Source: a virus. Taken from it: a DNA stretch of 21,869 bases. The stretch covers positions 1 through 21,869 of the IMG/VR virus record IMGVR_UViG_3300037421_000023; one strand, 5' to 3'. Shown piece after piece: positions 1 to 5,774 of this stretch. Positions within the stretch are counted from its first letter, which is position 1. Every line of letters starts with the position of its first letter. A program made the translations under genes and the position numbers. The notes beneath the pieces were generated by a model that did not search any database, was not told where the DNA came from, and saw only the letters and a program-made list of their open reading frames with translations.

Positions 1-233
1 GCGAATACCGGCCCATCGTCACCAGCAGTTAACGGCACGCTTCCTCGGTCTTCCGGTCTGAAAGGAACATAACCGTACCAGAGGTCTTTCAGGCGCCGCG
101 CTTCCGGTGATGATCCAGAACCTTCGCAGGCAGGGCAATCGGTCGCCACGTGGTGAGGATTGATGTAACCCTTCCATGGCTTGTTCAATGGCCAGTCGAA
201 ACTCAGAGGCACGCGCTTTAGTTCTCGTCCCAT
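1..233 (-). CDS. Conserved phage hypothetical protein, partial (N-terminal part)
   Basis: A leftward gene runs off the left edge, with its start ATG at 233-231. The leader reads AGGGAGA a few bases upstream, the same ribosome-binding pattern as its neighbours. The 77 visible residues begin MGRELKRVPLSFDWPLNKPW and contain a CPAC pair (Cys33, Cys36) followed by EGSG, like one half of a zinc ribbon, then SPEARRLKDLWYG and FRPEDRGS. From memory this start and the CPxC...SPEAxxL...WYG...FRPEDRGS pattern recur in environmental and proteobacterial phages as an uncharacterised family. No function is known to me. The second Cys pair needed for a full zinc site may lie beyond the edge. The reading frame is open through the edge. 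Confidence 0.85.
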   Translation of the reverse strand, partial: MGRELKRVPLSFDWPLNKPWKGYINPHHVATDCPACEGSGSSPEARRLKDLWYGYVPFRPEDRGSVPLTAGDDGPVF

Positions 234-272
234 CGTCACGTCTCCCTTGGCCTGGTCAGGCCGATGGTGGTT

Positions 273-515
273 TCAGGTGGCGATCAGGCGCGGATACTGC
301 GGGACCGAGGCATGGAGCACGTCAAGGAATTCCTGTTGGTGGCGCGCGGCCCGGATCACGCCGGGTTTGTCCCGTTTATCCGCCGCGCCCCAGAACCAAT
401 GGTGCTTCCAGTGCCCGCGTCCACGCTTCCACACCTTGACGCTGCGCCAAACGGCTTTCGGATCGTCCGACAGTGTGACGACGTATTGATCGCCGCCGTA
501 AGCGACTTTGAGCAT
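273..515 (-). CDS. Small hypothetical phage protein (80 aa)
   Basis: Leftward gene. The start at 515 (MLKVAYGG) is preferred over a longer frame from 542 because GAGGGAGA lies just upstream at 521-528. The protein is short, basic and rich in Trp and His (VWKRGRGHWKHHWFWG). It has no signal peptide, membrane segment or recognisable domain. It lies in the leftward cluster of small genes, 39 bases before the next start at 233. Function unknown. The gene call rests on the ribosome-binding site, the packing and the consistent direction. Confidence 0.7.
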   Translation of the reverse strand: MLKVAYGGDQYVVTLSDDPKAVWRSVKVWKRGRGHWKHHWFWGAADKRDKPGVIRAARHQQEFLDVLHASVPQYPRLIAT

Positions 516-563
516 GATCGTCTCCCTCTCGGCCGGGACCATTCCCGAGCCGTGGCGTGGTGG

Positions 564-749
564 TTAAGCCGATGGTGGTTTGAGGCGGCGCGAGGCGAAT
601 CCGATGGCATTCCCCAGGCACCATCCCTCGCGGCTGGCCCAATACTCTGGGTCAGGTGGGATGGCCCCTTCGCCGACCTCGCGAATCCGGCGCGCGGTCC
701 CGAGCCACTCCCACATCTGGTACTCGTCTGGATCGAAGGGGCGCGTCAT
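564..749 (-). CDS. Small hypothetical phage protein (61 aa)
   Basis: Leftward gene whose ATG (749-747) overlaps the TGA of the upstream gene in an ATGA arrangement, so translation is probably coupled. The 61 residues begin MTRPFDPDEYQMWEWLGTAR and include EGAIPPDPEYWASREGWC. The protein is acidic and aromatic at the N-terminus and basic at the C-terminus. No domain recognised and no function assigned. Confidence 0.68.
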   Translation of the reverse strand: MTRPFDPDEYQMWEWLGTARRIREVGEGAIPPDPEYWASREGWCLGNAIGFASRRLKPPSA

Positions 750-1084
750 GCGAACAGCGCCAGCAAATCAGGATAGCGCGGGTCATCGTTGAAGATCGCT
801 TCCTCGCTGATCTTCATATCGCCGCGCATGATCGAGACATACCAAAACGCGGTCAGTTCCGCGATATACGTCCGTCCGTCGTCGCCATCCACGATCCGCG
901 CCTTGGTGGCATACGTGAGCACCTTGCGCGCCGTTGGCCTGCCAGACTTCGGGTCAATCGTGATCCGCGTGCCACGCTCGCCGCGCGAGGTCTGCTCGAT
1001 CTCGAACGTCGCGGTGGTCCGCATCGAACCGTAAGGCCAATCGGCGATCGTTGCCGAAAGGCGCGGGTTGGTATAGGTTTTCAT
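746..1084 (-). CDS. Conserved phage hypothetical protein (112 aa)
   Basis: Leftward gene. The start at 1084 (MKTYTNPRLSATIADWPYG) is chosen over a frame start at 1111 because GGAGGGA sits about 7 bases upstream. The middle of the protein reads KARIVDGDDGRTYIAELT and the end reads SIMRGDMKISEEAIFNDDPRYPDLLALF. From memory this combination recurs as a conserved hypothetical protein in phages and prophages of proteobacteria. It looks like a small soluble beta-rich protein. It overlaps the next gene by four bases. Function unknown. Confidence 0.8.
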   Translation of the reverse strand: MKTYTNPRLSATIADWPYGSMRTTATFEIEQTSRGERGTRITIDPKSGRPTARKVLTYATKARIVDGDDGRTYIAELTAFWYVSIMRGDMKISEEAIFNDDPRYPDLLALFA

Positions 1085-1148
1085 AGTGTGTCCCTCCATT
1101 GGTCCTGGCAATCACCGGTGCGCGTCCTCCAACGCGCCTCGGGGGTTG

Positions 1149-1499
1149 TCAGTGCTTGTCTTCCGACCACTCCAACATTTCCGGGAGAGTGCCGCTCTTG
1201 ACGCCATCGTGACCGCCGACCGTGACAAAGATCGCGCCGTCACGCATTTCGACGCAGTAACCGTAGTTCTTGCCCATTTTCGCGTCAGTGAGGCGGTAAT
1301 TGCCCGGATCACGCTTGAACATCGCGATCATGCCAGCGGCGGCTTCATCGGCTTCGAACCTTGGTAACGGCCAGACGAAATTGCTTTTGAACAGGGCGTC
1401 TAGGTCGGGAATAACACCCGACGGATAGCCGTCCCAATGCCGGAATATCGAATACTCGCCATGCTGGTCTTTGAACGTGATGACTGCTTGCGTGCTCAT
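1149..1499 (-). CDS. Conserved phage hypothetical protein with HWDGYPSG motif (116 aa)
   Basis: Leftward gene with GAGGGAGA followed by CACACA and ATG at 1499. The N-terminus MSTQAVITFKDQHGEYSIF followed by RHWDGYPSGV matches a pattern I recognise from many small phage proteins, of the type MSTRA-x-I-x-F...xRHxDGYPxG. The rest has PLPRFEADEAAAGMIAMF and a C-terminal acidic region. No enzyme motif can be named. It is probably a cytosolic accessory protein expressed with the rest of this leftward cluster. Confidence 0.8.
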   Translation of the reverse strand: MSTQAVITFKDQHGEYSIFRHWDGYPSGVIPDLDALFKSNFVWPLPRFEADEAAAGMIAMFKRDPGNYRLTDAKMGKNYGYCVEMRDGAIFVTVGGHDGVKSGTLPEMLEWSEDKH

Positions 1500-1552
1500 T
1501 GTGTGTCTCCCTCATGGTTCACGGAGCGGCCGGAACCGCTCGCGGGTGGGTG

Positions 1553-1852
1553 TCAGGCGGCGGCGGCTTCGATTACGAGACGCGCTTCGGCTTCCCATAC
1601 CTCCCAGGAAACAGTGCGTTCAGCCGCTGACCATCCCTTTACTGTCCGCAAATCCAATGCTCGCCGTACCAGTCGAAGAAGTTCTGGAGCCTCAGCTATG
1701 AGGTTGGCGTTTGCTTCCATCTCGGTGAGATTGCCAGCCTTCGAACGTCTCATTCGCACTTTGGCGAGAAAGCCGTGACCGTCGCGAGGCACGATGTTGC
1801 GCCAACCATCGCCGGCTTTCGTCGTCCACGGTCCTGGTGTGTGCTGTGCCAT
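1553..1852 (-). CDS. HTPGPW-type conserved phage hypothetical protein (99 aa)
   Basis: Leftward gene. The start at 1852 (MAQHTPGPWTT) is preferred over the longer open frame from 2077 because AAGGGAGA lies just upstream and the extra N-terminal residues overlap the next gene as Arg-rich shadow sequence. The HTPGPW start together with a later EANANLIAEAPELLRLVRRAL matches a common phage and prophage family in which xHTPGPW is followed by ANAxLIAxAPELLxAL. The C-terminal helix is Ala/Glu-rich. Function unknown. Confidence 0.82.
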   Translation of the reverse strand: MAQHTPGPWTTKAGDGWRNIVPRDGHGFLAKVRMRRSKAGNLTEMEANANLIAEAPELLRLVRRALDLRTVKGWSAAERTVSWEVWEAEARLVIEAAAA

Positions 1853-1886
1853 CGTGTTTCTCCCTTGTGTGTTCCATCGTCTACCT

Positions 1887-1909
1887 CCGCCACGGGTCCA
1901 GCGTGGCGG
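1887..1909 (-). other. Perfect hairpin between two leftward genes
   Basis: CCGCCACG (1887-1894) and CGTGGCGG (1902-1909) form an 8-base-pair perfect stem around a 7-base loop. It lies in the 88-base gap between the stop of the gene ending at 1941 and the start at 1852. No T run follows on either strand, so it is not a classical intrinsic terminator. It could be a processing, stability or translational control element in the leftward mRNA. Confidence 0.5.
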
Positions 1910-1940
1910 GCGTAGAGGGTGGGGATCAGGGGGAACACCG

Positions 1941-2159
1941 TCAAACTTGCGCCCGGTACCAGCCGCCTGGCGCATTCGGGTCGCGACGATGGCTCGCGAC
2001 CTCGCGCCCCTTGGCATCCGTGATCGTGCAGTAATCAGCCGTGGTGCCGTATTCTTCGGCCCATGCGCGACACGCACGGATCGTTGGGAATTCCGCCACC
2101 GGCCCGGTGTGCCAGGACGACCCGCCGATAGTTGCCGTGTAGGTGTTTGGCTTGCTCAT
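1941..2159 (-). CDS. Small hypothetical phage protein (72 aa), first gene of leftward cluster
   Basis: Leftward gene starting at 2159 (MSKPNTYTATIGGSSWHTG) with GGAGAGA just upstream, and the gene nearest the divergent control region. It contains TIRACRAWAEEYGTTADYCTITDAKGREVASHRR and ends GGWYRAQV, which looks like a compact alpha/beta protein. I do not recognise a function. Being promoter-proximal, it should be among the first leftward genes transcribed. Confidence 0.75.
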   Translation of the reverse strand: MSKPNTYTATIGGSSWHTGPVAEFPTIRACRAWAEEYGTTADYCTITDAKGREVASHRRDPNAPGGWYRAQV

Positions 2160-2209
2160 TTGTCTCTCCTGGTTTGGGTCCGGTCACTGTCGGCGTGACA
2201 GGTGGGTTA

Positions 2210-2278
2210 TGGCATAGCGTATTACGCCACACCAGCGCGTTGGGCGTATGACAGCTATGCGGGTAGCGTATGACGCTA
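2210..2278. promoter_or_regulatory. Putative operator array in divergent intergenic region
   Basis: Three related sequences lie between the leftward cluster and the RHH gene. GCGTA-T-TACGC at 2217-2227 is a perfect odd palindrome. GGCGTATGACAGCTA begins at 2243. TAGCGT-ATG-ACGCTA at 2264-2278 is a perfect 6-base-pair inverted repeat. All share GCGTAT(G/T)AC. The cores start at 2217, 2244 and 2266, spaced 27 and 22 bases. Arrays of short palindromes beside a small RHH gene are typical of autoregulated operators, so this is probably the binding site of the protein encoded from 2306. I could not assign a convincing -35/-10 pair here. Confidence 0.55.
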
Positions 2279-2305
2279 TATGGGTGATTGTGATATGGTC
2301 GGCTC

Positions 2306-2494
2306 ATGAGCAATGTTTCGGCCAACACAACCATGATCGCAGCGCGATTGCCGAAGCCACTTGTCGTGGGGCTGAAGGCGGAAGCTCGTGCGCGTCAGAT
2401 GTCCTTCACTGCCGCCGTCGTGCAGGCAGTTGAACAATGGCTTGGGCCTTCGTTAGCTGATTCAGAACCACAGTCAGGCCCGACAGTCGAATGA
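2306..2494 (+). CDS. Small ribbon-helix-helix type DNA-binding protein (62 aa)
   Basis: The first rightward gene. Residues 10-46 read as a short beta strand (MIAARLPKPL), helix A (VVGLKAEARARQ) and helix B (SFTAAVVQAVEQWL), the layout of Arc/CopG-type RHH repressors, which dimerise and insert the strand into the major groove. The C-terminal tail is short and Pro/Ser-rich. The ATG at 2306 has no strong ribosome-binding site, and a later Met at 2333 is possible. The palindromes directly upstream make an autoregulatory repressor of the divergent region the likely role. Its stop overlaps the next frame in ATGA form. Confidence 0.7.
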   Translation: MSNVSANTTMIAARLPKPLVVGLKAEARARQMSFTAAVVQAVEQWLGPSLADSEPQSGPTVE

Positions 2495-2775
2495 CTCTCT
2501 CCGGCGTTTTCGAACTCCGCGACGGCTGGATATTCAGAATCGAGGAACCAATACCCGTTCCGTTTTCTGGGACGTGTCGCGGGCTGGATTGGTTACCGGC
2601 TTCTCTCGCTCTAACCCGTTTCAGTCAGGGCGCCAGCCCGGTCGCGGAATGCCGCCCCCTTGGGGCGATCGCAGAGAGATTCTATCCGACTTCATCGTGG
2701 CCCGCCACGCCGCCGCGATACCACGATACTACCGCTCTGGGGATGGGGTGGCAATGGGTGTTTACAGTCGGGTAA
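2491..2775 (+). CDS. Uncertain small ORF downstream of the RHH gene (94 aa)
   Basis: An open frame starts in an ATGA overlap with the RHH gene, the arrangement used through this genome. The first 30 residues (MTLSGVFELRDGWIFRIEEP and following) look protein-like. The rest is Pro/Arg-rich and could be noncoding sequence read by chance. A 6-base-pair hairpin, CGCCCC-CTT-GGGGCG, lies at 2653-2667 inside it with no T run. It matches no family I recognise. The alternative is that the roughly 320 bases before the HNH gene are largely noncoding debris from the insertion of that gene. Confidence 0.33.
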   Translation: MTLSGVFELRDGWIFRIEEPIPVPFSGTCRGLDWLPASLALTRFSQGASPVAECRPLGAIAERFYPTSSWPATPPRYHDTTALGMGWQWVFTVG

Positions 2776-2792
2776 AAATCGTTTACACCCAT
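2754..2792 (+). other. Inverted repeat just upstream of the HNH gene
   Basis: ATGGGTGT (2754-2761) pairs perfectly with ACACCCAT (2785-2792) across a 23-base loop. The sequence GTTTACA also occurs twice, at 2760-2766 and 2781-2787. The element ends 11 bases before the HNH ribosome-binding site, so it could be a protein-binding site or an RNA hairpin controlling endonuclease expression. Inference from position only. Confidence 0.35.
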
Positions 2793-2815
2793 CTTACACC
2801 GCTGAGGAAATTGGC

Positions 2816-3292
2816 ATGGCTGAGATATCTGGAATCTCCTGGACTGACGCCACTTCAGCGACAGCGAGACGGTCTGGACCACCGCCTCTTCCCTCTCGGG
2901 ACGGCGATAAGAAACAGGCCAGACAGCGGATCAACGTGGAGGTGAGGACTGGTCGTCGGCCGCATCCTAATTCATTGGCGTGCGTCCAATGTGGACACAC
3001 TTGGCAGCCGGGAGAGCGGCGGCACGAGTACGACCATCATCTCGGTTACGCAGCTGAGCATCATTATGAAGTGCAACCGCTTTGTACGCGTTGTCACACA
3101 GCGAAGGATAGCGAGAAGGCCCAACGGACTCATTGCATCAAAGGGCATGAGTTCACATTGGAGAATACCGGCAGAAAGCCAAACGGCACGAGGTTTTGTC
3201 GAACGTGTCACAGAGAGTTCGATAAAAGCCGCCGGAATGCCGAATTTTGGCGCGCGTATCGACTAACCAGGAAGGGCAAACCAAGTGGGTGA
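2816..3292 (+). CDS. HNH homing endonuclease with second zinc module (158 aa)
   Basis: A free-standing phage HNH endonuclease. The start at 2816 has GAGGAA at 2804-2809. Residues 46-95 hold the nuclease: Cys56-x-x-Cys59, then HEYDHHLGY (catalytic His around 74-75), then Cys90-x-x-Cys93-His94, the treble-clef fold with structural zinc. Residues 107-131 add a module seen in many phage HNH proteins: CIKGHEFTLENT...PNGTRFCRTC, with Cys107, Cys128 and Cys131. Residues 2-13 (AEISGISWTDAT) do not belong to the nuclease. They match the start of the next gene's product (TEISWSDAT), so the gene appears fused to a captured start of its neighbour. It overlaps that gene by eight bases. Expected role: nicking or cutting intronless DNA to spread itself. 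Confidence 0.88.
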   Translation: MAEISGISWTDATSATARRSGPPPLPSRDGDKKQARQRINVEVRTGRRPHPNSLACVQCGHTWQPGERRHEYDHHLGYAAEHHYEVQPLCTRCHTAKDSEKAQRTHCIKGHEFTLENTGRKPNGTRFCRTCHREFDKSRRNAEFWRAYRLTRKGKPSG

Positions 3293-4019
3293 AAGAACCG
3301 AAATAAGCTGGTCGGACGCTACTTTCAATCCGTTTATTGGGTGTAGTAAGGTAAGTCCGGCGTGCGATAATTGTTATGCGGAGCGTCTTGCCACGCGGTA
3401 TGGGTGGGCGAAATGGGGCGCGGGCCAAGCGCGCCGGCGTACATCAGCGGCAAATTGGCGCACACCTTTGGCCTGGAACCGCAAGGCGGCTGAGACTGGC
3501 CATCGGACGCGGGTGTTCTGTGCGTCTCTCGCCGATGTATTCGACAATGAGGTTGAGCAGGCGTGGCGGGACGATCTCTGGCAACTGCTGCGAGACACCC
3601 CGAACCTGCGTTGGATGTTGCTGACGAAGCGAATCGGCAACGCACCGAAGATGCTGCCGCCTGATTGGCCTTTCGCTAACGCCGGGCTGATGGCGACGCT
3701 GGCGACGCAAGCCGAATGGGATCGCGACTTTCACAAGCTGATGGCGATTCCGGCAGCGTGGCATGGTGTATCGGCTGAGCCTCTATTGGGCAGCATCGAT
3801 ATCGGCGAAGCTCGGCCCGATTGGATCATCACGGGAGGCGAGAGCGGCGCCGGGTTTCGACCGCTAGATATGAATGCCGTTCGTTTCCTTCGGGATCAAT
3901 GCGCACGTAATGGCGTCACTTTTCACCACAAACAGAATGGTGGGGTGCGTGGCAAAGACGCTGGCTGCCTGGTGGATGGCATCGAGCACAAGCATTTTCC
4001 GCTCGCTTTGGCCGCTTGA
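3285..4019 (+). CDS. Phage Gp37/Gp68-like protein (DUF5131 family), three-Cys motif (244 aa)
   Basis: GTG start at 3285 with AGGAAGGG at 3269-3276. The N-terminus TEISWSDATFNPFIGC followed by SKVSPACDNCYAE is the signature of the Gp37/Gp68 family, with Cys20, Cys27 and Cys30, a cluster suited to a metal or Fe-S centre. Further family features are RRRTSAANWRTPLAWNR, VFCASLADVFD, WMLLTKR, GVSAEPLLG, and WIITGGESGAGFRPL. The cysteines and the TIM-barrel-like succession of motifs have led to suggestions of radical-SAM-like chemistry, but the substrate is not established as far as I know. The protein appears full length. It lies between the HNH gene and a second RHH gene in the accessory operon. 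Confidence 0.9.
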   Translation: MGERTEISWSDATFNPFIGCSKVSPACDNCYAERLATRYGWAKWGAGQARRRTSAANWRTPLAWNRKAAETGHRTRVFCASLADVFDNEVEQAWRDDLWQLLRDTPNLRWMLLTKRIGNAPKMLPPDWPFANAGLMATLATQAEWDRDFHKLMAIPAAWHGVSAEPLLGSIDIGEARPDWIITGGESGAGFRPLDMNAVRFLRDQCARNGVTFHHKQNGGVRGKDAGCLVDGIEHKHFPLALAA

Positions 4020-4024
4020 GCGCC

Positions 4025-4480
4025 ATGCCAGGGAAATCCAGCAAGACAGAAGTTGTCAGTCTCCGAGTGTCGGTCGATCTGCTGGCTACACTCCGCACGC
4101 GCGCCAGGGCCAAAGACAGCACCGTGGCGGCTGTGATCCTGGACGACATCAAGCAGGCGCAACGTGTCCGGGCGGATTACGCATCGTTGGCGGATGATTA
4201 CCAGGAACTGCGCCGGACGTTCGATCAACGCATCGTTGAGTCCGGCCTTCGCCTTGATGCCGCTCAGTTCCGCATCGCGGAACTGGAGAAACATGTCACT
4301 AACGCCCAAGAAATGGCGGTCGCGATGGCTAGTGCGCCGCGTGGGCCGCCGTTACCACCGGGCGGCCGCCTCGACCCCTCCCGTCACCATCCCGCCGGTC
4401 CAGTGCTGGCGTCGGCTGTGCCGCCAGTCGCTGGTGAGGTCGCGTGGAGCGGGTTGAAGACTAAGGGGAAGAAGCCATGA
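4025..4480 (+). CDS. Ribbon-helix-helix protein with coiled coil and Pro-rich tail (151 aa)
   Basis: The ATG at 4025 is chosen; a TTG at 4016 overlapping the previous stop is the alternative, and neither has a strong ribosome-binding site. Residues 8-45 (KTEVVSLRVSVDLLATLRTR and following, then STVAAVILDDIKQA) fit an RHH fold: a beta strand followed by two helices. Residues about 50-100 form a charged helix with heptad character (YQELRRTFDQRI, FRIAELEKHV). The last 45 residues are Gly/Pro-rich. It is probably a DNA-binding regulator, and the second RHH protein in the operon. Its stop overlaps the Thg1-like gene in ATGA form. Confidence 0.62.
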   Translation: MPGKSSKTEVVSLRVSVDLLATLRTRARAKDSTVAAVILDDIKQAQRVRADYASLADDYQELRRTFDQRIVESGLRLDAAQFRIAELEKHVTNAQEMAVAMASAPRGPPLPPGGRLDPSRHHPAGPVLASAVPPVAGEVAWSGLKTKGKKP

Positions 4481-5283
4481 CGGACGCCCTTGGCGATCGG
4501 ATGAAGGCGTACGAGAGCCGCGAATCGGAACACCGGTTGCTGCCCATGGTCCCGGTGCTGGCTCGGATTGATGGCCGGAATTTCTCCGCGTTCACGCGAG
4601 GCCTGGCGCGGCCTTACGATATGACGATGACAAGAGCCATGCTCGCCACCACTGAGGAATTGGTTGAGGAAACGCACGCTCGCATCGGCTACACACAAAG
4701 CGATGAAATTTCCCTCGTCTGGCAGGCGCAGCGTTCCGATAGTTCGATCTTCTTTGATCATCGCATCGCCAAGATGACGAGCGTTTTGGCCTCATTTGCC
4801 ACGGCGTCTTTCATCAACGCGCTACTCGCTGAGGGCCTTTTCGATCTGGCGAGAAGAGCGCCGCATTTCGATTGCCGTGTTTGGCAGGTGCCAACGCGAT
4901 CCGAAGCGGCGAACACTTTCCTGTGGCGCGAGCAGGACGCTACCAAAAATGCGATCAGCATGGCCGCCGCCGCCGTCTATTCTCATAAGGAACTGGACCA
5001 TAAAACGGGGCCGGAAAAGCAAGAGCTTCTATTCGAGAAAGGCATCAACTTCAACGATTATCCAGCCTTTTTCAAGCGAGGGACGTTCGTGCGAAGGCAG
5101 ACGATCTTACGCGAACTGACCGTCGAGGAACTGGCTCGCATTCCAGAAAAGCACCGCCCGACTGGTTCAGTTGAGCGATCGGTAATCGTTCGGCTGGATA
5201 TGCCGCGGTTCGGAAGTGTGACCAACCGAGAGGCGGTGATTTTTGATGGCGCACAGCCGGAAGTATGCGAGGCGAAGCCATGA
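4477..5283 (+). CDS. tRNA-His guanylyltransferase (Thg1)-like protein (268 aa)
   Basis: Thg1 family enzymes add nucleotides in the 3'-5' direction. Eukaryotic Thg1 adds G-1 to tRNA-His, and bacterial/archaeal/phage Thg1-like proteins can repair truncated tRNA 5' ends. Here ARIDGRNFSAFT (Asp32) and YTQSDEISLVW (Asp76, Glu77) provide the two-metal catalytic residues of the polymerase-like palm. The later FDCRVWQVPTRSEAANTFLW and REQDATKN correspond to the family's second conserved block, but the HINNLYNT motif of eukaryotic G-1 addition is not kept (NAISMAA here), favouring a Thg1-like over a canonical Thg1 activity. Length is normal. GGGGAAG precedes the ATG, which overlaps the previous stop. 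No tRNA gene is visible in the window. Confidence 0.9.
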   Translation: MTDALGDRMKAYESRESEHRLLPMVPVLARIDGRNFSAFTRGLARPYDMTMTRAMLATTEELVEETHARIGYTQSDEISLVWQAQRSDSSIFFDHRIAKMTSVLASFATASFINALLAEGLFDLARRAPHFDCRVWQVPTRSEAANTFLWREQDATKNAISMAAAAVYSHKELDHKTGPEKQELLFEKGINFNDYPAFFKRGTFVRRQTILRELTVEELARIPEKHRPTGSVERSVIVRLDMPRFGSVTNREAVIFDGAQPEVCEAKP

Positions 5284-5552
5284 GCATGTTCGAGCACCTG
5301 GTGGGGTTTGGTCCATATGGTTCGGCATACGAAGAAACCGGACTGGCCCAACAGCGGGCATCGGAGCAAAACCAGCGGATAGCCGCCGAGAACGCGAATC
5401 TCTTCATGCACCTCCCGCGACGTGAATTGGCCGCCGGCATCTTCTGGGAACGCACGGGAGGTAAGACTTACCGGGTCACGATCCGACGTAAACCAGAGGT
5501 CGTGATCGATCTGTCTGGCTTGCTAGACACTCAGTTCGGTCCAAAGCCATGA
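5280..5552 (+). CDS. Small hypothetical protein (90 aa)
   Basis: Starts in an ATGA overlap with the Thg1-like gene (ATG at 5280, GAGGCGAAG upstream). A Met at 5265 is possible but lies inside Thg1. The protein begins MSMFEHLVGFGPYGSAYEET, has a short helical region (QQRASEQNQRIAAENANLFM) and ends in a beta-rich part, KTYRVTIRRKPEVVIDLSGL. No known domain. Co-translation with Thg1 suggests it is expressed with it, but no functional link can be shown. Confidence 0.68.
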   Translation: MSMFEHLVGFGPYGSAYEETGLAQQRASEQNQRIAAENANLFMHLPRRELAAGIFWERTGGKTYRVTIRRKPEVVIDLSGLLDTQFGPKP

Positions 5553-5773
5553 CCCCTCTCCTCCCCGACGATCCGCGCCGCGCCGGAAGGTATGTGCTGG
5601 AACGGCCGGATCATGCGAAAGGCGGGATGGAACGAAAGACATTCAGGTGGCTCGCTCGCCGCTCTTGTTGGGAGGCGGTGGGTGGCGGACGATATAGTCC
5701 AGCGGTTCTCACTGCCTCTGGCTGGCGCCTGGTTGGACGCGCGACTGATGGCAAACAATCAACGGAGAACTGA
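5549..5773 (+). CDS. Small basic hypothetical protein (74 aa)
   Basis: ATGA overlap with the previous gene. The 74 residues (MTPLLPDDPRRAGRYVLERP and following) are basic and contain FRWLARRSCWEAVGGGRYSP and GWRLVGRA, a possible small beta protein. It is supported by packing and direction only. A longer frame from 5592 covers part of the same DNA, but that frame's own gene most likely begins at 5775. Confidence 0.55.
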   Translation: MTPLLPDDPRRAGRYVLERPDHAKGGMERKTFRWLARRSCWEAVGGGRYSPAVLTASGWRLVGRATDGKQSTEN

Positions 5774-5774
5774 C

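Noticed and set aside
2653-2667. GC-rich hairpin CGCCCC-CTT-GGGGCG as a terminator
   Set aside because: No T run follows on either strand, so it is noted only inside the uncertain ORF entry.
2574-2945. Open frame of 123 aa overlapping the HNH gene start
   Set aside because: It overlaps the HNH gene in another frame, has Arg/Pro-rich shadow-like composition and no ribosome-binding site.
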